A program made the translations under genes and the position numbers. Below the pieces are notes generated by a model. The model was given only the letters and a program-made list of their open reading frames with translations, was not told the origin of the DNA and did no database searches. From Trichoplusia ni (lineage: Eukaryota > Arthropoda > Insecta > Lepidoptera > Noctuidae), in assembly GCF_003590095.1 (NCBI RefSeq), contig NC_039481.1, positions 8,122,001-8,186,000 of the forward strand: a stretch of 64,000 nucleotides of DNA, read 5' to 3'. How positions within the stretch are numbered: the stretch's first letter is position 1; every line of letters begins with the position of its first letter. This document shows, in pieces, positions 13,501 through 25,363 of the stretch.

Positions 13501-16500
13501 GAGTAGCAGATTTTTTCAATAATTCTTTTGTGTATATTTTTGCATTAAAGTACACAAAGATCGAAAGATCATACCGGCCTGAATTATACTGTGGGCCTAT
13601 TTAGAATACCAAGTTAAATAATACTTTACAAGTACGGTCATAAATTAAGTGTTAAATACGTGTTAATTTCACTCTTATTTTTAATTGGAATATAAATAAT
13701 GAGTCTTCGAGGCGAGCTTTGGATCTTGTGTGATTTAAGCTGCTATGTGATATCAGTGTCAGAACTTCGATATTTCAAGAAAAAAATGCTTAATTGTGAC
13801 TTCGCCTTAACTTATTTATATCAATATGACAGGCTTGTCAACGAACGAGCCCCTGCCTGAAGGTTCTCCAGAAATATTCTTCATAAAAAGTGTTATTTTT
13901 ACAAAACCTAAACCACTAAGTGTCGTTATTTCGTTATGTGCAGGCGGTGAAAAGAAGACTGAACCTGAGTGAGAGCAGTTCCGGCAGCCAGGGTCACGTG
14001 GTGCCCATGAAAGCCGACTTCAAGACGCCGAAACAGAAACGCGTCAAAGTCCTCACGCCGTACAGTCGACCGTCCAGTTCTATGAAAAAGTACACCGAAC
14101 GTTCCAGGTACTTGTCTCGCTGAGAGGTAAATTTCCATTTTAGAGAGTAGATATTTGTAGGTTAAAAAAACGCCCGTAGAAAATATGCGTTTACAAACTC
14201 CGATTTGACTAATGTCTTTCATAGCTGTTAAAGCTTTTTTCTTGTGGGCTGCTGTTTTTTCTTACATAAAAGTCGGAAATCTATTCAAATAAGTTTGTTG
14301 TCTAGTTGCAATGTAAAAATTATGTTATCTGTCAATTAGATGTATTTAACCTTTTTCTTCAAAATTACGCCTTTTGTTAAGTTTAATGATCTGTCTTCAC
14401 CATGAATTCATTCTCAATGAAATTCAGCATCATTTCAAGATTTGACCAAGTTTATTTTTATTTCTCACTTGCACCAAAATTTTCTGTTTGGTAGTGTACA
14501 TAGTGACCTATTCCCTTTTCAGATTATATTTTAGTTCACTTTCATAAGCCGGATACTTCGAGTTTCAGATTGGTTTATTTCATTAACACTACGATCAGTT
14601 AAAAATAATATAATTTAAACCTATTTTGATGATGCTTCGTTCACGTAAGAAGAAGATTTTCTAGCTTGTTGATATTGCTCAGGGTTTTATGATTCCAACA
14701 AGTGGTGGCATTCTCAATAGCACATTCGATGGTTACTTTATATTGTTGTAATAGGAAAATATAAATAAGTGTAGTCATAGTCATTTAATATAAATGATTA
14801 GGACAAAGCAGAGAGATAACAAGATCTAATAGCTGGTTAATGATGTTACAAATTCGTATATCTTTTTCTATTTTTCTTTACAAACGTATCTTTTGTTTCA
14901 GGTTTGACACATCATTAGGTTTACTCACAAAAAAGTTCGTTGCGTTGCTGAAGTCTTCGCCCAACGGTGTCCTAGACTTGAACATAGCGGCTGAACATTT
15001 ATCGGTCCAAAAACGTCGTATATACGACATCACAAATGTTCTAGAGGGTATAGGAATTTTAGAAAAGAGATCCAAAAATAATATACAATGGAAATACGGT
15101 GAGTCATTGGGGGTTTTTCAATTATTTTTAACTTTAAATTACGTAGGTTTACATCTAAAGTGTTTAAACACGATGTTATATAAGATTCTTGGTGGTATCC
15201 GATTGTCATTGAAAACATGGGAAGCGAATGGTTTGCATGTTTTAGTAATGAAAGAAGTTGATGAAGGTATTAACAAACTTTACAATGCATTAGTCATTTA
15301 TAGGAAAATGCGTACCCCAATGACAAATCAATTAGGTTTAGTGCAATTCGTAGGCAGATAGAGACAGCGGCGGGTTCTACAGTAGTGGTGGTTGCAGGCG
15401 TGGAGGGCTCGGGCGCGGCGGGCGCGGCGGGCGCGGCGGGCGCGGAGGGCGCGGCGGGCGCGGGCGGCGGCGCGGCGCGGCGGCTGCGGCGCGAGGTGCG
15501 CGCGCTGGCGGCGCGGGAGGCGCGCGTGGCGCGGGCGGTGGGCGTGGCGGAGCGCGCGCTGTCGGCGCTGTCGGCCGACCACGGCGCGCGCGCCTACATC
15601 ACGTACGCCGACCTGCGCTCCATCCGCGACTTCCGCAACCAGACCGTCATCCCCATCAAGGCGCCGCCCGACACCAGGCTCAGCGTTAGTACACCCCGCA
15701 CGCACGATACGAACACCTATACCGCACTCTTAGGCTAGAAGCCGAACAACTCAACAGACCATCATAAGATAATTCTAGTACAGAGGTTATAACAACATAA
15801 CCATATCTTTTCAGGTACCCCATCCTGATGAAAAAGGCTACATGATACATTTGAAGTCTATGTCTGGTGAAATCGAAGTCTACCTCTGTCCAAAAGAACG
15901 TCCTCCTTCACCTGCATCAAGTAAGTTAACTTTAGTGGCACTTTTATGATAATCTATTATTAACTAATGTTGAGAATGACATATTTGGAGGAAGAAATAC
16001 CTATGTGTCCATTGTTGTCATAGCGTCTGGGCAACTTCCGGCGGATCCCTTGCTGGAAGACAACAAGGCACTACTAGCACCTCTTATAGCACTGTTGCAG
16101 TCTAAAGGCACCAATTCCATCACCGCCGATTTCACGTGAGTTACCAAATTCATTCTAGTTATACTTCTGATATATTCAGTTTTTTTTAATTCAAAGCAGA
16201 AGAAAATACGCTCACATTATGAAATTTACATATTTCAGGAAACTTGATAAAATGACCTCAGAATTTACGAATCAGTATGAGTAATGCCTTCTTTTTCTAA
16301 TTGTGTGTACTGCGAATGCGAATTTAGTAGCTTCTGTTACGAAGTAGCGTAACCAAGACAACTTCACGAAGATCCTGCAACTGTGATTTATTGTTCAAAG
16401 TTGTCAAGATGTTGATGTGAAGGAAAACGGTGGCAGCGTATTTTCCACAGTAGCAGAAGACGTGAAATAATATAATGTGTGTCGTGTTGTGTGTGCAGCA

Positions 16501-19500
16501 CGCCCATCAAGCGCGAGCCCGGCAGCGACGCGCTCGTCGTCAGCACGCCCTGCGCCACCGACCCCACGCTGCCGCTGCCGCGCGACGCGCACGACGCGCG
16601 CGACACGCGCGACCCGCACACGCCGCAACACCAGCTCACGCCGCGACCGCATCACACGCCGCTGCACGAGTCCATGCACACGCCCGACAGTACGTATAAC
16701 GTGTACTTACGTGTATTGCAATGAACTAATTATAAGTTAATACCCTGAGGATCTCAAACAATACTCATTGACTATTTTTCAGTTAGACCTAGATATTCAT
16801 GAGAGCAACCCCAGTAGTTCTCTTTCTGACACATCGACACGGCTACCTTATTACTTGCGTGTGTGTAATTAATATATTACACTTAAGTTATTTGTGTCAA
16901 GGAAGTGCTATCTCTTATTAAAAACAAAAGGATCATATAACGTAAACAATATCGTTAAAATGCAAAGTCGATAGAAATACAATAGTTCTTAGAATTAACT
17001 TGTGTGAAGACGAAATAGTATGACAAGTGGTCTATGACTGTTTTCAACAGTTTCATTAGGTCGACTATGATAGCTTAAAACTATAAAAAACATAACTTCT
17101 GGTACATAAAATTATCAATTGTTAAAATAATTTTACAAAAGTTCATGTGTTTCTGGGTAAATTTTGTAATGTTGTGTTGGTGACTACAGGCGGTACTGCG
17201 CGGGGTAGGCTTCGCAACGCGTTAATAGCGGACAGCGACGATTTCGCGCCCATCATGGGCGGCGGCCGCTTCCAGCTGCAGACCGAGGACCAGGAGTCAG
17301 GTACGACATGCACACACTTCACTTACTCAGTTATGCACCTTTTATATATGCCTACAATAATACAATCTGGCTACTTGTATATTAAGAACATAGGCGAAAG
17401 TGGTATGATATAACACACTTTGAAAGGAATTACAGTGGCATGCCGTAAAAAGCAATTGTAAAAAATAAAAAGGAACATGTCAGTTCACATTTATATTTTA
17501 TACACCAGCATGAAAATAAAAAAAAAACTTTCTTTAAAGAAGCTATTGATAAGTCAGAAAAAGATTTTTGGTCATTTCCAAACTTTAAGTATTTCTGAAG
17601 GAAGTTGTTCATGTTCTTGGGCAGAAATATTTTAAAGCTGGACTTAGGCTTATTTGGTGGGTATGTATGTGGTCTTTGATACATAAAATTTTAAACAAAT
17701 CATGTATTATCTATGTGTAGATTATTTATTAGGATCATTATATTTTGTGAGTTCTGTACTAACAAATTGAAGTAAGGTTTTGAATATAAGTTTCACCCTC
17801 ATCACATGACGGTAAGGCTAAGGCAAGCGGGATACCACGCGAGGTGTGAGGTGCTCGTCTCGTGGCTAGTACTCTGGCTGCGAATTGTGTGTCGTGTAGT
17901 CACATCACAGTCAGAGTTCTAGCTACGCGGCGCGGCCGGCGACCAGGATGCTGCACATTATCTCTAAGCTCAACAGTTAACATTCGACTGGACATTTCAC
18001 ACGGTTGGTTATATCTCCATTCATGACGCACTGACACGATTTATTCATTTCATTTTGTATTCAGTATTTTTTTGTAATTTTAGGATCTTTATGTTTAATC
18101 TGTGATTAACTTAGTTTGGGTACTTCATACAGTTATGATTACAAATTAATGAATCAATCGTGGTAGCGTATATGTTCATATTTCCATGTATCACATATCA
18201 TGTAACTCACGGCGCACGCGCCAAGGTATGCATGCTTGTCCTGTCACGGTGCTCATGTGATCATCAGCCGCTTCACTAACTGTTACGTCAGTTTTCGATG
18301 AGGAATCTATAGCAAGATTGATTTAAATATTCTGTGATTAAATCCCAGTAAGACTGCCTGCCCGTTAACGTGGAGCTTGGCTGCGGAGCACGGAAATTTA
18401 TTTTTTTACACTATTTACTCCTTTCAGTAATGCAATGATGTTGTATATTCATTTGTTTCTTCGCTCCGCAACTTCGATCTTATTTTAATGGACAGACAGC
18501 TTTACGAGATTTGCCGGGATTCAATTAGAAAAGAGGTTCATATAATTAAATTTTATAAAAATATCATAAGAAAGTGTTTTCTTTCTGCTTGCTAAAAATG
18601 TGCTTTAAATTAATACAAATTGAATATATTGGTTTTAAAGTTATTGAGTTTATTAAAAATAAAATAATATTTTTATGATTTTTTTTTTATTAATTAAATT
18701 AACTTACGAAAATACCGACGAAATGTCACAGAAAAAAAGGAGGCGCGAAATTTTAATTTTCTTTTGATTATAGTATATGTCTACATGCTCATACTTATGG
18801 ACGCATTTGTAAAAAGCAGAAACGAAACATTATCCTTAATGTTGGGAATGGTTTTAAATTGTTTTGTGGCAGTGTTTCTAAATTAATAATATTACATATC
18901 GCGTGTGAATAAAACTGGTATTTGTAATGTGTAAATAATGTGTTTGGTTTCTAATAACTAACTTCAAACGACTTTGATACTATCATGTGTATAGTTTAAA
19001 AAAAAAAACTACAAATGTTTCTTTTGTAAATATGTGTATCTACTTCGAGAAGAGCTCGCACCGCACACTTCACTGACGAGTACGCTAAAACATCAAAAAT
19101 AATGCTAAAACAGCGTTTTTACGTGTGATGAAGTGTGCGAGGCGAGCGGAGGGCGCGGGGAGTGCGGGTGGGGGGGGGGGCAGCAGCAGCGGGCGGCGCG
19201 CGCGAGCTGTGTCCCGTGCGGCTGCAGTGTGGCGTGTAGCACCATGGGATTCAGCTCACGGACGCCGCCACTAACAGCCAACTCATCTACTAACACCACG
19301 ATCAACCATCGCCAATGTAACAAACGCTCTCATGTCTAACTATTATAATGTTTGCACTGTGTTCTCGTCATTGGAAAACCTCATTTCTATTCTAATTCGT
19401 ACTAACGACAAATATTATATTTTTTTCAACTGAAGTACCTTACCGTACCATTTTTGTTTAGTATACTTGAAATGATGTTTTCAAAAGACTAAAGCCGAGA

Positions 19501-20852
19501 TAAATAAAGTTCTGAAGTAAGAATTACGTGTAGCAATTAATCTCTTGTTTTTCAATACTTAACAGTTGCAGCTTCTACACGAATCAAGGATCAATTAGTT
19601 TTGTTAATAATATATTTGTCTTGGCTAAACACACTTATTTTGAATAAAAAAGACAACTCGATTGGTTCTGGATTGTTGTGTTTCATATTCATATTGGGTG
19701 AACGTTTCTTAAAACTGAAATATTAATATAACTATCAAGTTGTGATATATTCATGCAACGCTTTTATTTTTACACCTTCATAACAATACCAAAAAAATGT
19801 TATATAAAAACTCTGCCGCTTATTGTACTTATAAACGAATATGTTTGTATCCCTTTTATATATTCTGGTGTGCTGTGATACAAGCATGATGTGCGGACAT
19901 TCAGCCTGAACATTCGCAAGCAGTATTTTATGATTTCTCTTTACACGAAAATCTTACCTGTTTCCTTTCATGGCTCATAAACGTCGCGAGAAGTATTAAA
20001 GACCCTACGCACCTTAGCTTCGCCTGTCAAAATCTATATTATAACGCTTGCTGTGTTTGTCTGTTTGTACAGATTTTACAGGTGTTGCCGAGGGATATGT
20101 ATGTGTTTAACTACCTAATTTTGTATATAATCATTTGATAACCAATCTATGTTTTGGCAGTATTCGTGGTGGGTCTACATTTTTGACGAACATTTCGACA
20201 GCGTGGGCTAATTAAAATCAGTGTAATATGAACCACGAATACTCAAAAGATAGTAAAAGGAAATGACTTATAGTTTGTGTATCGGTGTATCGGTGGTGTA
20301 CCGATAACAATTCCTTTATAAATTAAATATTGGCACTGAATATAGCCCCTCTGGTCAGAATTTTATGTTCTAGAAAGAGTTAATTTAAAATAGAGCAAGG
20401 GGAATTTATCGCTTAACATTCACAATTCTGAATATTATCTTGAGTAATTACCTACTGTGTTTTTTCAAACTTTGTAACACAGCAATGGTTATACACAGCA
20501 CTTTTGCTCTCCATATATTCTCTACAGCATTGCTGACACGACGAAGTTGCTGGATTCGAGGTTACTATTACTTAGACTAATCATCTTCATACATCTCGGC
20601 GTTTGCCATCAACGCTAACGACTGATGGAATATCATTAGTTAGTGAGTTAATGGAGCTGCGGCAGCCCTCTGCTAGGTCCGTGTTGCATCTGTTCCGTGT
20701 CCGTGAGACTGACGGCAGTGCCCGGCTGTGTTCCAGAACCCCTGGAGCTGGAGCCGTTCCTGGCGCTGGAGCCGCCCATGTCCGCGACGGACTACGGCTT
20801 CTGCCTGGACCACGACGAGGGGCTCGCGGAACTCTTCGACTTCGAGTTCTAG
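7573..20852 (+). CDS. E2F transcription factor (activator type, E2F1-3-like)
   Basis: Coding exons are 7573-7776, 13944-14107, 14902-15098, 15398-15684, 15815-15920, 16024-16135, 16499-16689, 17190-17300 and 20737-20852. The phases agree throughout and give about 495 residues. The product is a nuclear activator of S-phase genes that binds DNA with a DP partner. Residues 69-76 read AVKRRLNL, the cyclin A/CDK2 docking motif known from E2F1. The winged-helix domain spans about 121-188, with RRIYD at 161-165. An Ala/Gly/Arg-rich dimerisation stretch (189-250) precedes the marked box (255-318: YITYADLRS, then IKAPPDTRL, then VYLCP). IKRE at 360-363 fits a SUMO consensus. The C-terminus has DYGFCLDHDEGLAELFDF (476-493), the Rb-binding and activation motif. 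The exon 4 acceptor is uncertain: in-frame AGs at 15360-15361, 15366-15367, 15380-15381 and 15396-15397 could all serve and add up to 12 residues. Exons 4 and 7 are extremely GC-rich compared with the rest of the gene. Intron 8 is 3.4 kb. Confidence 0.93.
10720..10861 (-). repeat. dispersed lepidopteran repeat fragment
   Basis: The stretch gggataaaaactaacctatg, then ctatctttgtaccaagtttcg, then gcgtgaaagagg, ending tataatattagtagg, resembles the interior and 5' end of the Lep1-type element at 1068-1282. The CTAG-side hairpin is missing, so the piece is truncated. It lies in E2F intron 1. Confidence 0.5.
12328..12333 (+). other. possible alternative E2F first coding exon (ATG GGG)
   Basis: Inside E2F intron 1, ATG GGG is followed at once by a consensus donor, gtgagt (12334-12339). 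The junction is phase 0, which is what the E2F exon starting at 13944 needs. Splicing would give MG joined to AVKRRLNL and so replace the 68-residue N-terminus while keeping the cyclin-binding motif. The start context has G at -3 and G at +4. The preceding 400 bases look more like promoter or 5' UTR than the rest of the intron. No transcript evidence is available here. Confidence 0.35.
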
Positions 20853-22122
20853 TGGCGCCGCCGCTCGGCTGCGCCGCCGGGCTGCTTGAATGCCGCTGTA
20901 CTGGCGAACTGCAGATGTTTCAATCTCACTTGGCATACATGCGTGACAGTTACTACTAGTGCTCAAACCTATCTCTGTCTGTTGTGTTGATTATGATGAG
21001 CTTGGGATGTCTGTAGACCATCGCAGAACACTCTCGCACTTTTTACACCCCTCTATGCTCATTACAATTACGTTAACCGTAAGTTTTATACTGCAGTTGT
21101 GTCGCTCTGATGGCTGTCGGTAAATGACGACGAAGCGAAGACTAAGGTTAATAGACAAGCTGTAGTTGCAATATTGAACGCCATTTACTATTTTTATGTT
21201 TTTGATGAATTTTAAAGTTTATTTCGTTATCACAGGTATTATATTAAAGCCATTATATTTACGGGTCTTGTAGCAGTGAATGGTCGTCGTTTTAAACTTG
21301 AATACCTGGTGACAGTTTCATCACATAGATAATAAATATCAATTTGTCTACATAATTCCATTAAAGACAAATTCATTTTCGGTGTACACTACAAGTACAT
21401 ACCCATGAAGTTTAAACCATCGATCGTAACAGTATAACATTGTCATATTAACACGGAACATTATTTGTTGTGTGTTCATGTGCTGTACGTAAAGTCTGAG
21501 AGTGTTCTGCTAGTACCTGTATCTGTCGTAACGTACATTGGCCATCACATAGTGAATTAGTTGTTACTGGTTTCAAGATAAATTATTCAGTTGCAATGAT
21601 TTTGCGACTTAGGCGATGTCGAATATTTAAATAATTTCTTGTTATGGAGGACTATAGCCGACGCAGGCTGTTATGATACGATAGTTTATAGCAGATAATT
21701 GAGGTTTTTAAGCTTTAACTGAGAGTAGTTTGATTCTATAGTGTGAAGACTAGCGTGTCAGTAGGAATGAGATAGTCTTTATACTGTAGATCATTCTCGT
21801 TTTCAGGATTCTAGACTCACCAGTTCACTAAGCCTAGTGGATGTCCAATATAACCTCAACCAATCTAATCTGAAAAACATGGTGCTAATTTCATTTCTTC
21901 ATCTTAATCGGTCAGCTACAGTCCTACCTTCCTATATAATAAACTGAACGCTTATAACGAAAATGTTCCTCGAGGGTGATCTTATTGATTTATTTGTGTA
22001 TTACTGGGATAGTGGGTTTGAGTACCGACGACCATTACTTGTCAAACAATGTTTAGGAGATTGTGATTTGTCTCATTTGGGCGCATACTACAGATAAAAT
22101 GCCTTAAGACTTGATAAAATTT

Positions 22123-22482
22123 TGTAAATATGACGACTTGGCAAGTTTTGTATGCGATCTCTGGTAGTTAGTTCGGTTGTGTGAGAGGTCGGGCGGCGGC
22201 AGTATGCGCCCGCGCGGCCGCGTGTACAGAGCGCGCGCAATCAGGGCGCGGCGGCCGCGTTGTACATATACACACTAATGAACGGTGATATCTTAGCGGC
22301 CTTCGATTATACTTGTAAAGCTAGCTCTAGTGTTCCATACGTCATACGTTCACGTTAGGGCTGTCGTTTGCGCATTGCACATTGTTCCGTTATCAATATA
22401 ACTGATTTGCCAAATATTTAGTTACTACCTGAGTTTGTCATTTAAGTTTCATTATTGGTTCGTTTAGTTGTCATTGTAAATA
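22123..22482 (+). promoter_or_regulatory. cluster of three Pumilio-type motifs
   Basis: TGTANATA, the binding consensus of PUF proteins, occurs at 22123-22130 (TGTAAATA), 22261-22268 (TGTACATA) and 22475-22482 (TGTAAATA). All are on the sense strand of E2F, downstream of its stop. I found no other exact match between 20853 and 25090. They matter only if the E2F 3' UTR extends this far. Confidence 0.4.
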
Positions 22483-25068
22483 GTGGTAGGCAGGGCGGGC
22501 GCGCGGCGAACGTCAACATTATGATTTCCATAATATAATTTTGAATGTTTAAGTACAAAGTGCGATAACGCGATAGCCGTCTCTACCGTAATGTAAGTAC
22601 ATTACTCGAACGCGTTGGCACGCCTCCGCTCTGCCGTTTTTGAATAGTGTACAGCACAAATGTCATTGTAAAAATACCTATTGATAAGTGCATATCAAAT
22701 AATTTTAATGTTAGACTTAATTTGAAGATGAGTGTGAGCGGTTTGAGTGAGGGAGGCGCGGAATGCCAGATATAGGCAGGCGGAACCAGGTTGCAATACT
22801 AGTGCACATAGCATTGAGAGTGGAGCAATAATTTCTTTAGAAAGTTATTTTTCTCAAAATATTAAAAAAATCCGTGCCCTTGACAACAAGAGCTCGCGTC
22901 TTCCAAGTGTGTGTACATATTAAAGATTTCGAGCATCTAGGAGATGAGACTGAGGACGAGGATTTCGAATCCGGGTCACTTACCAGCAATAATATAATTA
23001 CGTCGATGTCGGTCAAACTCCTCCTCCAGTGAACATGGCGGCTGCACGAGGGCGCGGAACACGGAAGGCTAGCCACTGGTAACAGTTGCGACTGCGACCC
23101 GCCAGACATCCCGCTAATAGTATTAAATCACTGATATTTTTATTTATACAATTATTACGATATTGGTATGGTTATGTTCCGCATAAAAATATTTCACCAC
23201 ATGTACATTAAGTACGTCAGCTCTGTTGTGCTAAAACGTTATAAATGAAATGAAATATTACTATCAATGAATTTTTAACATTTTTCGTTTCAACATCGTT
23301 ATCATTAAGTTTTATTTCGGTTTGATAGGATTTTATTTTTCTCGTTTTAATTATTGCTTCCGTACAAAGCAAACTCTGTTGAGAACTATAGGAATTACCT
23401 CTTATTCACACAACATAACAGAATTTGCTTTCAGCGGCGCTCGTGAAGTACCTTATTCTAAAAATGACAAATTTTAATAGCGATACTTTAGTTACCTAAT
23501 GTCATGTTCCTTAAACATCGTTTAAAAAAATCAGAGGCGATGTCAAAAACATCAACCGATTGATTTATAATTAAAATAGCGGAGGCATATCCTGATTTAA
23601 TAAGATCGATATACACAAAATTGTCGTGCATTCCACAGCTCTATCGATTACCCTAGATATCGATTTTTAAGGAACACGTGCAATCAATATGTAGGTTGCT
23701 AGTCGCCTAAGCAAACGTTTTGTTCGGCATTTTGCCACCTTGACTAAAGGTGGCATTTTAATTATAAATTGAATTGTTTACGACACAAATTCTGGGGCCA
23801 AAACGTACGAGAAAAAGAAGTACAAATTATTAACAAAAAATTCTCGTAATTTAGTTAAGGTTTTACGCTACTTCCTTATTGACATCGATTGATGTTTCGT
23901 TACTTAACGAATAATTCTTTACAATCAATCTGATGATTTGAAATGTACGTACGTTACACTTTGTGAATTCTGCGCAGGTTTGATTCTAACTTATTATAAC
24001 TCTGTAAAGCTTTGACCACAGAAATATTAATTGGAATCGAGCATGCTGTAATCTAAATGTCTGTAACCAATCAATCAAAAATATTATTTATATGCATTGT
24101 TAATAAAAGCAAACATTGGATCTAGCTGAGTGTTTGGTTTACAAAAACATTGTGTTGCGTAATATTTATGTGACCTCAAGTTCTGCTCTGATATAGCCAG
24201 TAAATCAAATGCTCCTTTGAATATGTTAAGTACTGTCAGGTTAATCTGGTGTTGGTGAAATAACCTCATGATGTTACGCTTATACAATAGCTGTCAGTAT
24301 TTTTGTAGTTTGATTCAATAAATATGATCATTTCTTTATACTCCGCGCCGATAGTTTCTTGAAGATCTCAAATCGAAATATTGGTATTGTTTTTGTAAGT
24401 TAAATTGTGTAACTATCGACGAGGGGCTGCAACTGTTACAACGATATTAGTCCGTACATAATAACGTCACTGCGACGGTCCACAGGGTCCTAATGTAGTA
24501 TTTCAATACAGACAATATTAAACTAATCGGAATTTCACATGTTGACTGGTGACGTAGGCCAGCTGTTTACTATGTTTTCACACGTCTGATGCGGGATCAT
24601 CTCCGGTGGCACTGGTACAAGTGTTTGTTACTTTCTGTCTGTAGTTATGTACTTATTTAAATTTCTCAGTTCGAGGTAGTCTAGAGCGGAGATTGTCAAT
24701 GAACAGGTTGTAATCAAACAAGTTTTGTTTTGATGTTAGACAAAATTACTAGTGCTGTAACAAGAAAGACTATATTGACGGCATGTTTTTGTGTAATATT
24801 TAATCTGGTTTAAATGTAACAAATTGAAGGTGCAATGTTATAAATATGTATTTATAGAGTGCGTGAGAGCGCGGCGGGCGCTCGCCGCTCGGTGCGAGGA
24901 TAACGATACGCTTGTTTGCGCCATTTGTTGTTGGTGTGAGGCCTGTTTGATTTGTATTCATTTGTGTTGAAAGACTGAGGTTGATTATTCCAGTTTCGAC
25001 GAACGTGCGAGTTATTTGTTGATTGAATTTAAATATAAAGTCATATATATAGTTAGGTTATATTTTTT

Positions 25069-25074
25069 AATAAA
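25069..25074 (+). terminator. distal polyadenylation signal candidate for E2F
   Basis: AATAAA lies in an AT-rich stretch and is followed after about 25 bases by a T/G-rich element (tttgtcgttttattg). It is the last plausible signal before the 3' end of the convergent takeout gene. Confidence 0.4.
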
Positions 25075-25169
25075 TATAATATTGAGATATGTAATATAAC
25101 TTTGTCGTTTTATTGCCCACTGACTATGACCTAAAAGAATAATAAAATAGCACACATTTTGATGACTAG

Positions 25170-25179
25170 TTTATTTATT
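25170..25179 (-). terminator. polyadenylation signals for the first takeout-like gene
   Basis: On the minus strand two overlapping AATAAA hexamers (plus-strand tttatt at 25170-25175 and 25174-25179) lie about 190 bases past the stop of the takeout-like gene. Confidence 0.5.
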
Positions 25180-25363
25180 TAATTACAGCGCTATATTATA
25201 TTACATTTTTTTTTTCTAAACTAGTAACCGTGTCGAACTCATTGAATTTTGTTAAACGATCATGAATCGATGACTAAACCCTTAATATAAGGTGATATAT
25301 ATCTACTCTTAATTGCTAAATAATAAACTAACTGGCACTTGGCATACTTCAAAGCCGTTATCA

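Larger units (their letters stand above)
20853..25090 (+). other. E2F 3' UTR and downstream region
   Basis: No credible coding exon lies between the E2F stop and the convergent takeout gene. Possible polyadenylation signals occur at several points (AATAAA near 21332, 21944 and 24316, and at 25069-25074), so the 3' end is not fixed. GC-rich patches at 22185-22260 and 22995-23110 interrupt the AT-rich sequence. If the distal signal is used, the 3' UTR is about 4.2 kb. Confidence 0.5.

Noticed and set aside
15328..15733. Long Arg/Ala-rich frames on both strands over the GC-rich E2F exon
   Set aside because: They are shadow frames of the GC repeats; only the frame continuing RRLRREV into YITYADLRS fits E2F.
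17895..17960. Alternative E2F exon after the acceptor-like cacatcacag
   Set aside because: It opens in frame for a short distance but encodes nothing like an E2F C-terminus and has no supporting signal.
19105..19339. Overlapping small frames on both strands in the GC island of intron 8
   Set aside because: Low-complexity composition, no domain and no splice context in phase with E2F.
22837..23109. Minus-strand 90-codon frame MSGGSQSQLL...
   Set aside because: No recognisable domain and no splice context; it overlaps a GC-rich block.
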